A DNA stretch of 64,000 bases from an uncultured Coriobacteriaceae bacterium (GTDB lineage Bacteria; Actinomycetota; Coriobacteriia; Coriobacteriales; Coriobacteriaceae): NCBI GenBank assembly GCA_944322305.1, contig CALUOP010000006.1, positions 62,001 through 126,000 on the forward strand, given 5' to 3'. This document shows positions 30,674 through 38,229 of this stretch, one piece after another. The translations under genes were made by a program, and so were the position numbers. Below the pieces are notes generated by a model. The model had not been told where the DNA came from and ran no database searches. It saw nothing but the letters and a program-made list of their open reading frames with translations. How positions within the stretch are numbered: the first letter of the stretch is position 1; every line of letters starts with the position of its first letter.

Positions 30674-31428
30674 GCACGGAGCGGTGGAGGCCCGTCGAGG
30701 GGTGCGAGGGCTCGTACGAGGTCTCGGACGCCGGGCGCGTGCGATCCGTCGACCGGGTCATCAACGGCAGGACGAGGCTCGGGAGGATTCTCAAGCAGCA
30801 CCCGACCAAGCACGGCGGGTACCTTGTCGTCAAGATATCCATGGACGGCAAGGGCTCGAACAAATACGTCGCGCGACTCGTGGCGAGGGCGTTCGTGCCA
30901 AACCCCGACCTCCTGCCGGACGTGAGGCACCTTAACGGCGACGTCCTGGACAACCGGGCGGAGAACCTGGAGTGGGCGGAGAGGAGCACCAACGACGCCG
31001 AGAGCTGGTCGGGCAGGCGGTCGAGGCCCGTGGTCAGGAGCGACGGGGCGACCTTCCCGAGCGCGACGGCCGCGGCAAGGGAGGTCGGCGTGTCGCCCGC
31101 GTCCGTTGCGGCGTCGTGCAGGCGCGGCGGAGTGTGCCGCGGCTACCGCTTCCGCTACGCAGACGACGAGGAGGGGCGGCCGGAGGCGCGCGAGGGCGAT
31201 TGGTCGCCGCGGTACGCCGGGCGCGTCGAGCGATTCTCGGGCGAGAAGATGACCCGGGCCATGCGTGAGCGCGGCGTGCTGGTCACCGACATGGCGAGGG
31301 CGACTGGGATCTCGGAGACCACCTTGTACGCCGTGCGGTCGGGCAGGGTCAAGCCGACCGAGCGAACGGCGTGGAGGATAGCGAGGCACCTTGGCGTCAA
31401 GCCTGAGAGCCTTCTCGAGGACGAATAG
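30670..31428 (+). CDS. NUMOD4-HNH endonuclease fused to an XRE HTH
   Basis: 252 aa. Residues 4-28: NUMOD4 (ERWRPVEGCEGSYEVSDAGR). About 65-108: HNH (ARLVARAFVPNPDLLPDVRH, LNGDVLDNRAENLEW); the first active-site position reads VRHLNGD. About 118-160: NUMOD1-like (FPSATAAAREVGVSPASVAA). About 180-250: an XRE repressor-type HTH (RERGVLVTDMARATGISETT). Homing enzymes with a repressor-like domain may target operator DNA or repress themselves. GTG overlaps the preceding stop. Confidence 0.8.
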   Translation: MSTERWRPVEGCEGSYEVSDAGRVRSVDRVINGRTRLGRILKQHPTKHGGYLVVKISMDGKGSNKYVARLVARAFVPNPDLLPDVRHLNGDVLDNRAENLEWAERSTNDAESWSGRRSRPVVRSDGATFPSATAAAREVGVSPASVAASCRRGGVCRGYRFRYADDEEGRPEAREGDWSPRYAGRVERFSGEKMTRAMRERGVLVTDMARATGISETTLYAVRSGRVKPTERTAWRIARHLGVKPESLLEDE

Positions 31429-31453
31429 CCGCCGCCTCTGGGCGGCGGTTTTT
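31429..31453 (+). terminator. Rho-independent terminator
   Basis: CCGCCGCC-tctg-GGCGGCGG followed by TTTTT, directly after the HNH-HTH stop. Ends the early accessory transcript. Confidence 0.9.
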
Positions 31454-31491
31454 ATGCGTCGCATCAAGCATAGAAACCATACACCCATGCC

Positions 31492-31525
31492 TATAATGTA
31501 TAATTCCACCTATACTGCTTGGAGG
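31492..31525 (+). promoter_or_regulatory. -10 element and RBS of late-activator-like gene
   Basis: TATAAT at 31492-31497 is a consensus -10; no good -35 precedes it, so an activator may be needed. GGAGG at 31521-31525 is an ideal ribosome binding site, seven bases before the ATC codon at 31533. Confidence 0.5.
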
Positions 31526-31532
31526 TGGTCTT

Positions 31533-31994
31533 ATCACTGCGCGCGAATACTTCGAATCGGCCAAAGCGGCCCAGCGCCGCATAGACGGCGTGCTCGCCCG
31601 CCTGCGATCCATGCGCGAGCGCGAGGGGGTGCGCGCCCAGGGCTACGAGGCCGTTGGCCGCGGCTCGGGCCACAGCGACCCCATGCGCCGCACGGACGAG
31701 CGCATCGACGCCGAGGCTCGAGCCCGCGACGAGCTGGCCGCCCTCGAGGCCGAGGTGGAGGACGCGCGCGCCGTTTGCCGCGGAATCCGCGCGGCCAACC
31801 CGCTGCACCCGCTCTGGGGCGACGCCCTGGAGCTTCACTACGTGGAGCTGCTGCCGTGGGACGAGGCGGGCGGGTACTGCGGAGTGACCGGCGACGGCAT
31901 GCGCCGAGCCTCCTACGCCGCCCTAGACTGGGTCGACATGGTGGGCATAGCCGCCGCCCGCGAGGGTTGCGGGCAGGCCGCGCTCGCGGTGTGA
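31533..31994 (+). CDS. RinA/ArpU-like late transcription regulator; possible ATC start
   Basis: 153 aa if started at 31533. The reading ITAREYFESAKAAQRRIDG then helical, Arg/Glu-rich sequence and a C-terminal HTH-like part (YCGVTGDGMRRASYAAL) fits the RinA/ArpU family, which turns on packaging and structural genes and sits just before them. The sequence aligned to the usual MTAREYF opening has ATC instead of ATG, at ideal distance from GGAGG; the next in-frame start, GTG at 31590, would drop 19 conserved-looking residues. Confidence 0.65.
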   Translation: MTAREYFESAKAAQRRIDGVLARLRSMREREGVRAQGYEAVGRGSGHSDPMRRTDERIDAEARARDELAALEAEVEDARAVCRGIRAANPLHPLWGDALELHYVELLPWDEAGGYCGVTGDGMRRASYAALDWVDMVGIAAAREGCGQAALAV

Positions 31995-32010
31995 GCAGGG
32001 CAAAAATATA

Positions 32011-32058
32011 TTAAACAGATTTAATAATATCATTGCTTTAACCCTTAAACTGGTTTAA
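32011..32058. promoter_or_regulatory. Paired HicAB operator sites
   Basis: TTAAACAGATTTAA (32011-32024) and TTAAACTGGTTTAA (32045-32058) share TTAAAC-nnn-TTTAA and lie 34 bp apart, on the same helix face. AT-rich -10-like sequence (TATATAA) follows. Typical for toxin-antitoxin autoregulation by a HicB HTH. Confidence 0.65.
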
Positions 32059-32085
32059 TATATAACCATAAGGAAAGGAGGTGTG

Positions 32086-32256
32086 ATGAAGCGGCGAGAC
32101 TTGGTCAAGATCCTCGAAGAGAGCGGATTCGTGTCCGTCGGCGGGACGAAGCACGAAGCGTTCTCAAACGGCTCTGTGCTGGTTCGAGTGAAGCGCCATC
32201 GCGAGATACCAGACCAGATAGCCAAGAGGATCCTCCGCGAGGCCGGGCTGAGATAG
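32086..32256 (+). CDS. hicA: HicA-type mRNA interferase toxin
   Basis: 56 aa; GGAAAGGAGG upstream of ATG. Pattern MKRRDLVKILEESGFVSVGG, then KHEAFSNGS and REIPDQIAKRILREAGL fits the small HicA double-stranded-RNA-binding fold. HicA cleaves mRNA unless bound by HicB, encoded 53 bases downstream. In a prophage the pair may stabilise the element or act in abortive infection. Confidence 0.85.
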   Translation: MKRRDLVKILEESGFVSVGGTKHEAFSNGSVLVRVKRHREIPDQIAKRILREAGLR

Positions 32257-32309
32257 GCCCGGCCCTCCGGGGCCGTCGCTTCCATCACGCGATGAGAGAA
32301 GGAGACGAC

Positions 32310-32756
32310 ATGCTGTATGTTTGCGAGTTCGAGTTCTTCAGGGACGACGGATGCGTGTTGGCCGTTCCATGCAACGGGATGGGGGAGGGCACGTTCGGCG
32401 ACGACCTGGAGGACGCCGTGACGAGCGCCGCTGACTGGTTGGGCGGCGTGGTCGAGGACTGCTTGCTCGGGCTCGGCGAGCTTCCGCCTATGGAGTTCGG
32501 ATACGAGCCGGAGCACGGCGGACGCATCATAGCGGTGGCGGTCGAGCGCGACCTTTCCGACGTCCCCGCGATGACCGCGACGCGCGCCGCCGAAGAGCTC
32601 GGCGTCAGCGTAGCGCGCGTGTCCCAGCTTGCGAAAGCCGGGCTCCTAAGGGGATGGAAGGACGGCAACCGGCTGATGGTGTCCAACGATTCCGTGGAAG
32701 CCAGGAAAAGGGACGCTCCGAAGCCCGGAAGGCCCCGTGAGAAGGCTTTGGCCTAG
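32310..32756 (+). CDS. hicB: HicB-type antitoxin with HTH
   Basis: 148 aa; AAGGAG before the ATG. N-terminal HicB fold (YVCEFEFFRDDGCVLAVP, EDAVTSAADWLGG) neutralises HicA; C-terminal helix-turn-helix (TRAAEELGVSVARVSQLAKA) binds the operators. The tail is basic (ARKRDAPKPGRPREKA). Confidence 0.82.
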   Translation: MLYVCEFEFFRDDGCVLAVPCNGMGEGTFGDDLEDAVTSAADWLGGVVEDCLLGLGELPPMEFGYEPEHGGRIIAVAVERDLSDVPAMTATRAAEELGVSVARVSQLAKAGLLRGWKDGNRLMVSNDSVEARKRDAPKPGRPREKALA

Positions 32757-32794
32757 GGTACAATGACACAAGACGCTCGCCGCGTCGTCGCACC

Positions 32795-32825
32795 GCCCCC
32801 GGCAATCCCGCCGGGGGCTTTTTTT
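32795..32825 (+). terminator. Terminator after hicAB
   Basis: GCCCCCGGC-aatccc-GCCGGGGGC followed by seven T. Separates hicAB from the packaging region. Confidence 0.93.
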
Positions 32826-32848
32826 CATGCCCCGCCCCGGCTCCTCGA

Positions 32849-32898
32849 TTACCACCCTTTACCACCTATTACCAGCTGTTGCCACCTGTTACCTGCCC
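32849..32898. repeat. Five tandem 10-bp repeats before packaging genes
   Basis: TTACCACCCT, TTACCACCTA, TTACCAGCTG, TTGCCACCTG, TTACCTGCCC follow one another without gaps. The 10-bp period places each unit on the same DNA face. No coding sequence overlaps. The place, between hicAB and the HNH-terminase genes, suits a terminase-binding (cosB/pac-like) element or an activator array. Confidence 0.8.
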
Positions 32899-32933
32899 CT
32901 CCTCGGCCAATCTGTGCCACTATAGGGTCAGCG

Positions 32934-32998
32934 AGACGCGGCGATCACCTCCAAGCGACAAGCCGCGTCGCGTGTGCAGGGGCCGCATGTGCGGCCCT
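32934..32998. repeat. Inverted repeats upstream of HNH gene; possible cos region
   Basis: GACGCGGC (32934-32941) pairs with GCCGCGTC (32962-32969); GGGCCGCA-TG-TGCGGCCC follows near 32981-32998 with CTTTCTC after it. The first dyad may belong to a cos site; the second may be a weak terminator. I cannot place cosN from sequence alone. Confidence 0.4.
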
Positions 32999-33021
32999 TT
33001 CTCATGGGCGGGGGAGTGCGC

Positions 33022-33333
33022 ATGAGCGCGTACGGCAGCAGGTACTCCAAGAACGGCAGCAGGCGGCGCAAGATACGGGCCCGCCTCCTGGCGTCGTCGG
33101 ACACCTGCGCAATATGCGGCCTCCCCATAGACAAGGCCCTGCGCACCCCAGACCCCATGAGCGCGGAGGTGGACGAGATAGTGCCGGTGTCGCTTGGCGG
33201 TGACCCGCTCGACATCCGCAACTGCCAGCTCGTCCACCGCATCTGCAACCAGCGCAAGGGCAACAAGATAGCGTACACGGCCGGCGGCGAGCCTTCGGCA
33301 ATCGCCAGCGTGCGCGCGTCGCAGGGCTGGTAG
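33022..33333 (+). CDS. HNH endonuclease of the packaging module
   Basis: 103 aa. HNH motif: DTCAICGLPID, then EVDEIVPVSLGGDPLDIRN and HRICNQRKGN, with zinc-binding Cys pairs. In HK97-type phages this small nuclease works with terminase to cut cos. ATG at 33022 has GGGGGAG upstream. About 1.6 kb (ParB-like and one small gene) separate it from TerS. Confidence 0.9.
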   Translation: MSAYGSRYSKNGSRRRKIRARLLASSDTCAICGLPIDKALRTPDPMSAEVDEIVPVSLGGDPLDIRNCQLVHRICNQRKGNKIAYTAGGEPSAIASVRASQGW

Positions 33334-33493
33334 CCGGCGAAGGGTGGGGAGACCCCCTCCCGCCCCCGGCAGGCTCCCCCGGCGGCCTTGCGCCGAAATA
33401 CCCCCGGAATCTGTTTTTTTGCCGGGCCGGTATGTGCGTTCTTGATTGACAACACCATCTACCTGCGGGAACGATCGCGTTTGGCGGTGCTTC
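33334..33493. other. Gap between HNH and ParB-like genes
   Basis: 160 bases with no gene. C-rich runs (accccctcccgcccccgg) and a short T7 run before gccgggcc are present; no clean terminator or promoter. A second possible location for the cohesive-end site. Confidence 0.35.
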
Positions 33494-34516
33494 ATGCTCA
33501 TCTCGGAGATAATCCCGTACGAACGCAACGCGAGGCACAACGAGAAGGCGGTGCCGGTGGTCGCGGAGTCCATAAAGGAGTTCGGGCTGCGCGGAACCAT
33601 CGGCCTGGAATCGCCGGACAACCCCGTCATCGTGTTCGGCCACACCAGGGTGGAGGCCTGCAAAAGACTGGGCTGGACTGAGATACCCGACGAGAAGATC
33701 GAGTTCTGCGACGACCTCACCGCCGAGCAGGTCAAGGCGTTCCGGTTGGCGGACAACCGAACCGGCGAGATCGCTACATGGAACAAGGCGCTCCTAAAAA
33801 GCGAGGTGCGCTCGCTCGACGGCTTTGACATGGAGCGGTTTAAGTTCGACTTCAAGGGCAAGAAGCTGGGCTACGGGGCCGAGCGGCTGAGGACGGACGG
33901 TGCGTACAACCTCGACCTCGTGAACCGCGAATCCTGCGGCAAGGACGGCTTCCCCTCCCTCCCCAAGGTGGAGGAGCGGCCAACGGAACTGATCGGGTTC
34001 AACTACGCGAAGACCACGCCGCCGGGGAATCGGGCCGGGAAGGGGCTCCACTTCTTCATAGACGACTACCAGTTCGAGAGAGTGTGGAACAGCCCCCGCA
34101 AATACCTTGACATTCTGCGCGGGTACGAGTGCGTGCTTACGCCCGACTTCTCGCTGTACATGGACATGCCGGCCCCGATGCAGGCGTGGAACCGCTACAG
34201 GGCGCAGGCCCTCGGCAAGTGGTGGAGCGACAACGGGATCAAGGTGGTGCCCGCGCTCTCGTGGGCGCAGCCGGAGAGCTACCGGTTCTGCTTCAAAGGC
34301 GTTCCGTCGCGATCCACCGTCGCTGTCTCCACCGTCGGCGTGAAGGGCGACGAGGCGGCGCTCGCCGTGTGGCGCGACGGGATGGCGGCGGCCATGAGAA
34401 AGCTCAAGCCGTCGCGCGTCCTGCTCTACGGCGGGCGCATCGACTTCGATTTCGGCTGTGCTGAAGTGGTGGAGTACCGTAACTCTGTCACGGAGAGGAT
34501 GGGCCATGGGCGGTAG
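33494..34516 (+). CDS. ParB-like domain fused to DUF4417
   Basis: 340 aa. Residues 1-90: ParB/Srx-type nuclease-like domain (IPYERNARHNEKAVP, VIVFGHTRVEACKRLGW). Residues about 165-335: DUF4417 (LIGFNYAKTTPPGNRAG, LDILRGYECVLTPDFSLYMD, RYRAQALGKWWSDNGIKV). In many phages the ParB-like part is fused to a DNA methylase; here DUF4417, of unknown function, replaces it. Always next to terminase in related arrangements I recall; perhaps a DNA modification or packaging accessory. Confidence 0.75.
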   Translation: MLISEIIPYERNARHNEKAVPVVAESIKEFGLRGTIGLESPDNPVIVFGHTRVEACKRLGWTEIPDEKIEFCDDLTAEQVKAFRLADNRTGEIATWNKALLKSEVRSLDGFDMERFKFDFKGKKLGYGAERLRTDGAYNLDLVNRESCGKDGFPSLPKVEERPTELIGFNYAKTTPPGNRAGKGLHFFIDDYQFERVWNSPRKYLDILRGYECVLTPDFSLYMDMPAPMQAWNRYRAQALGKWWSDNGIKVVPALSWAQPESYRFCFKGVPSRSTVAVSTVGVKGDEAALAVWRDGMAAAMRKLKPSRVLLYGGRIDFDFGCAEVVEYRNSVTERMGHGR

Positions 34517-34895
34517 GGGAGCAAGCAGCATGTCAGGCGGTCGTTCAAGAGGATCAAACCCGTTGACTAACAGCGGGACGCTTGACATCGAAGTTGAATA
34601 TAACCGTAGGCGCGGTGGATACGCTGAACACGTTCTTGAAGCTTCATCTGACGAGAACGGGAACGTCACACTCGACTATGCGTATACGAAAGACTTTGCA
34701 TCGCAGAGCAAGAACATCAGCATCGCTACATTTCATCTCGATCACGGCATATACACGTATGGCAGGGAGACAAGGTCTCACGGAATAGACTTGTCGAAAG
34801 CAAAGTCGGTGAGCGGAAGAACCTGGGACGTCCAAAAGTACCTCGAGGACAACGGGTTCAGGTGGGACAGGTCGTCAAGGCGCTATGTGCGATGA
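34506..34895 (+). CDS. Unknown AT-richer protein (129 aa)
   Basis: Begins MGGRGASSMSGGRSRGSN, a Gly/Ser-rich basic opening like those on some phage head or toxin-associated proteins. The rest is charged and aromatic and ends in a segment KYLEDNGFRWDRSSRRYVR. It overlaps the ParB-like gene by 11 bases and uses more A/T-ending codons than its neighbours, a sign of separate origin. Not recognised. Confidence 0.55.
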   Translation: MGGRGASSMSGGRSRGSNPLTNSGTLDIEVEYNRRRGGYAEHVLEASSDENGNVTLDYAYTKDFASQSKNISIATFHLDHGIYTYGRETRSHGIDLSKAKSVSGRTWDVQKYLEDNGFRWDRSSRRYVR

Positions 34896-34914
34896 CATTA
34901 ACGGTGGTGGTTAG

Positions 34915-35295
34915 ATGCCTGTAGCAAAGCCGCCGTCGATCGAGGCTGACGCGTTCAAAAGCGCGAAGTGGGACGAGCTGACGAGCGGGCGGAGGTTCGC
35001 CGAGAAGGACGCCCCGACGCTCGCGCTGCTGTGCCAGTGGCACAAGATAGCGGCTCAGGCCATGGACGAGCTTGACGGGTTCGGCGGCCAGACCGCGTAC
35101 CAGAACGATGTCGGCGACCTCAAAGCGTTCCCGCAGATCGGGACGCTCAAGACGGCGAGCGCCGAGATACGGCAGCTCAACAAGCAGCTGGGAATAAACG
35201 ACGAGGCGGAGCCGGAGGTTGCGCATGGCGGAGCTAGCGTCCTGTCCATCGTCTCCGGCAAGCGCCAGGAGAGGCGCGCAAGAGCCGCGGGTTAA
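34915..35295 (+). CDS. terS: Terminase small subunit, P27 family
   Basis: 126 aa. Short protein with helices of the P27 type: KWDELTSGRRFAEKDAPTLA, LLCQWHKIAAQAMDEL, and IRQLNKQLGIN at the C-terminus. Recognises packaging-site DNA and loads the large subunit; the tandem repeats at 32849 are candidates for its target. Overlaps the large subunit gene by about 70 bases. Confidence 0.82.
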   Translation: MPVAKPPSIEADAFKSAKWDELTSGRRFAEKDAPTLALLCQWHKIAAQAMDELDGFGGQTAYQNDVGDLKAFPQIGTLKTASAEIRQLNKQLGINDEAEPEVAHGGASVLSIVSGKRQERRARAAG

Positions 35296-36706
35296 GGTTC
35301 TGGCCGGCGAGGCCTCGTACTCGGACGGCCCCGAGGCGTCCAGGCTCATAGCCGACCTGGGCATGGAACTGTTCGAGTGGGAGGACGGCGTTCTGCGGGC
35401 GTGGTGCGCCCGCGACGCCGAAGACCGCCCGGCGTACGTGACCTGCGGCCTGTCCGTGCCGCGCCAGAACGGCAAGAACGCCATCCTGGAGGCCTTCGAG
35501 GTCTACCAGCTCGCCGTGTGCGGGGCGCACATCCTCCACACGGCGCACCGCGTGAAGACCGCCAAGAAGTCGTTCCAGCGCCTGGTGAAGTACTTCAAGG
35601 ACGAGCGCCGACACCCGGAGCTGTCCGCCATGGTGGAGAACATCAGGTACACGAACGGCGAGGAGGGCATCTACCTGTCGAACGGAGGCAGCGTGGAGTT
35701 CTCCGCGCGCAGCAGGGCCGGCGCCCGAGGCTTCGACGACATCCAGATCGTGGTCTTCGACGAGGCGCAAGACCTTACCGACGACCAGCTCTCCGCCGTC
35801 ATGTACACGCTGGCGGCGTCCTCCACCGGCGACCGCCAGATGATATTCACCGGCACCCCGCCGGACGAGAGCTCCCCGGGAACGGTATTCGCCCGCACAA
35901 GGGAAGCGGCAACCACTAGCCCGGCGAACCGCACATGCTGGTTCGAGTGGGGTGTCGAGGACATGCCGCCGAAGGGCTCCACCTTCGCAGACGTCCTCGA
36001 CCTGGTGTACGAGACGAACCCGTCGATGGGCTACACCCTCGACGAGGAGTTCACCGAGACGGAGTTCGCTAACGCCGACCTCCTGGGCTTCAGCGTCGAG
36101 CGCCTGGGCTACTGGATCAAGGGCTCCGCCCAGACGGCGATACCGCCCGAGCTGTGGGCCAAGACCAAGGTGGAGGAGCCGCCGGCCGGCGGCAAGCGCG
36201 CGTTCGGCGTCAAGTTCTCGCCGGACGGGCAGCAGGTCGCCCTGGCCGGGTGCCGCTGGTACCCGGACGCCCCTGACCACGTCCAGCTCCTCGGGGTCGG
36301 CAGGCTCGCTGACGGAATCGGCTGGATAACCGACTTCATCATCCCGCGCGCCGGAAGCACGGCCTGCGTGGTCGTAGACGGCAGGAACGGGGCGGACGCC
36401 CTGCTGGACGCGCTCAAGGGCGAGTTCCCCAGGCAGGCGCTCTTGTCCCCGGGGACGCGCGGGGTCGTGGCCGCCTCAACCATGTTCGCGGAGGCGCTGC
36501 GAGACGGGCGGCTCACCCACTGGGCGAGCGACGGCCAGCAGGCGCTTGACGCGTCCGTGGCCACGTCGGTGAAGCGGCCCATAGGAAGCGACGGAGGGTG
36601 GGGCTTCGGCGGGGACGCCAGCGCGCCGGCCGAGGCTGCAGCGCTCGCCTACTGGGGCGACGCCACAACCAAGAGAGACCCTGACGGGGGGTGCGTGCTG
36701 CTGTGA
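35225..36706 (+). CDS. terL: Terminase large subunit
   Basis: 493 aa. ATPase: Walker A variant SVPRQNGKN (about 77) and Walker B IQIVVFDEAQD (about 177), then a motif-III-like FTGTPPDE. C-terminal RNase-H-like nuclease with VVVDGRNGADALLDAL and a late Asp (YWGD). This motor packs DNA into proheads and cuts it. TTG at 35219 is a possible earlier start. Its stop overlaps the portal GTG. Confidence 0.95.
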   Translation: MAELASCPSSPASARRGAQEPRVKVLAGEASYSDGPEASRLIADLGMELFEWEDGVLRAWCARDAEDRPAYVTCGLSVPRQNGKNAILEAFEVYQLAVCGAHILHTAHRVKTAKKSFQRLVKYFKDERRHPELSAMVENIRYTNGEEGIYLSNGGSVEFSARSRAGARGFDDIQIVVFDEAQDLTDDQLSAVMYTLAASSTGDRQMIFTGTPPDESSPGTVFARTREAATTSPANRTCWFEWGVEDMPPKGSTFADVLDLVYETNPSMGYTLDEEFTETEFANADLLGFSVERLGYWIKGSAQTAIPPELWAKTKVEEPPAGGKRAFGVKFSPDGQQVALAGCRWYPDAPDHVQLLGVGRLADGIGWITDFIIPRAGSTACVVVDGRNGADALLDALKGEFPRQALLSPGTRGVVAASTMFAEALRDGRLTHWASDGQQALDASVATSVKRPIGSDGGWGFGGDASAPAEAAALAYWGDATTKRDPDGGCVLL

Positions 36707-38229
36707 GCGACGCTTTGAACGAGTTCCAGCCGTCCACGGTGTACGGGCTCACCGACTCGGAGCAGGCCGACTTCTGGAAGCTCATGAACGTGTGGCGCGA
36801 CCGGCTGTCGGGAAACAAGCTCCGCAAGCGGTACTACGACCAGAAGAACGCGGTCAAGGGGCTCGGCATCTCCGTCCCCGACAAGCTATCCAGCCTCAGC
36901 GCGGTGCTGGGGTGGCCGTCCAAGGCGGTTGACGAGCTTGCCGACCGCTCCGTGCTCGAGGGCTTCACCTTCGGCGGCGAGCGGGACGAGTGGTTCGACC
37001 GCATGGTCGACGAGAACGACTTCCTCACCGTGTACGACCAGGCGCTTTCGGCGGAGCTGATCGGCTCGTGCGCGTTCTGCACGGTGAGCGCCGGTGAAGA
37101 GGGCGAGCCCGAGGTCATCCTCAGCGCCTACGGCCCTGACGACGCGGCGGCGATATGGGACTACCGCCGCAAGCGCATCAAGGCGGGGCTGGCCCTCGTG
37201 GACGTGGACATCGACGACGCCGGGCAGGCGCACCCGAGGTGGGTGAACCTGTACACGTCGACCGTCACGGCCTCGTGCGTAAAGGGCTCCGACGGCAGGT
37301 GGAGGGCTTCCCGCACCGAGAACACGGTCGGGCGCCCGCTCATGGAGCCGCTGTGCTACCTGCCCGACACGCGCAGGCCCTTCGGCAAGTCGCGCATCAC
37401 GCGCGCCGTCATGTCGATCACCGACTGCGCGGTGCGCGAGGTGCAGCGCAGCGAGATAGCCGCCGAGTTCGCGGCGCTCCCGCAGAAGTACGCCCTCGGC
37501 GTCGACGCCAAGACGTTCGGCGCCGACGACGAGAAGAGGTACAGGGCGTGGATGGGCGCGATACTCGCGCTCACGCAGAACAAGAACGGCGAGACGCCAA
37601 CGGTCGGGCAGTTCCCGCAGATCGCCATGCAGCCGCACATCGACTACATGAGGTCGCTGGCCCTCCAGTTCTCGGGCGAGACGGGAATACCCGTTTCCTC
37701 GCTGGGCGTGGTGCAGGACAACCCGTCGAGCGCCGAGGCCATGTACGCCGCCGAGCGGCAGCTCATCGCCAAGGCCGAGCGCCTCAACCGGGGCAACGGC
37801 CGGGCGCTGCGCAACGTCGCCCGCATCGCCTTCTGCGTGCGCGACGGCGTGAAGTACGAAGACCTCGATGGCGCGGCGTGGGACGCCAAGGCGCGGTTCC
37901 GCGACGAGGTGCGCAGCTCCAAGGCCGCGAACGCCGACTACGCCATCAAGTTAGCCTCATCCGTTCCGGCCTACGCCAAGACGGCCTACTTCTGGCGCGA
38001 CTCCGGTTACACCGAGGACGAGGCGCGCGACATCATGTCTCAGGTGAGCCGGGCGGAGGCGGCCCAGGCGATCATGCAGGCGGCCGCACAGCCGCAGAGC
38101 CAGGGGGTGACCGGCGTTGCAGCTGATGACGGCGGCGGAGGTGGAGGCGTACCGGTCGGCGGTGCGCGGCCAGGCGGAGGCGGCGAGGGCGACGGCGGAT
38201 CGGGCGATACGGGCGTGGCTCAGGGCTAA
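36703..38229 (+). CDS. Portal protein, SPP1 gp6-like
   Basis: 508 aa from a GTG overlapping the terminase stop. Typical elements: a helical wing at the N-terminus, DYMRSLALQFSGETGIPVSS and NPSSAEAMYAAERQLIAKAE near residues 315-350, as in SPP1-type portals. The last 40 residues are Gly/Asp-rich and overlap the next gene by 113 bases. It forms the dodecameric DNA gate. Confidence 0.9.
   Translation: MSDALNEFQPSTVYGLTDSEQADFWKLMNVWRDRLSGNKLRKRYYDQKNAVKGLGISVPDKLSSLSAVLGWPSKAVDELADRSVLEGFTFGGERDEWFDRMVDENDFLTVYDQALSAELIGSCAFCTVSAGEEGEPEVILSAYGPDDAAAIWDYRRKRIKAGLALVDVDIDDAGQAHPRWVNLYTSTVTASCVKGSDGRWRASRTENTVGRPLMEPLCYLPDTRRPFGKSRITRAVMSITDCAVREVQRSEIAAEFAALPQKYALGVDAKTFGADDEKRYRAWMGAILALTQNKNGETPTVGQFPQIAMQPHIDYMRSLALQFSGETGIPVSSLGVVQDNPSSAEAMYAAERQLIAKAERLNRGNGRALRNVARIAFCVRDGVKYEDLDGAAWDAKARFRDEVRSSKAANADYAIKLASSVPAYAKTAYFWRDSGYTEDEARDIMSQVSRAEAAQAIMQAAAQPQSQGVTGVAADDGGGGGGVPVGGARPGGGGEGDGGSGDTGVAQG

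Noticed and set aside
32920-32935. CCACTATAGGG resembling a T7-type promoter core
   Set aside because: Only the 3' part matches, no single-subunit RNA polymerase gene is present, and the match occurs once.
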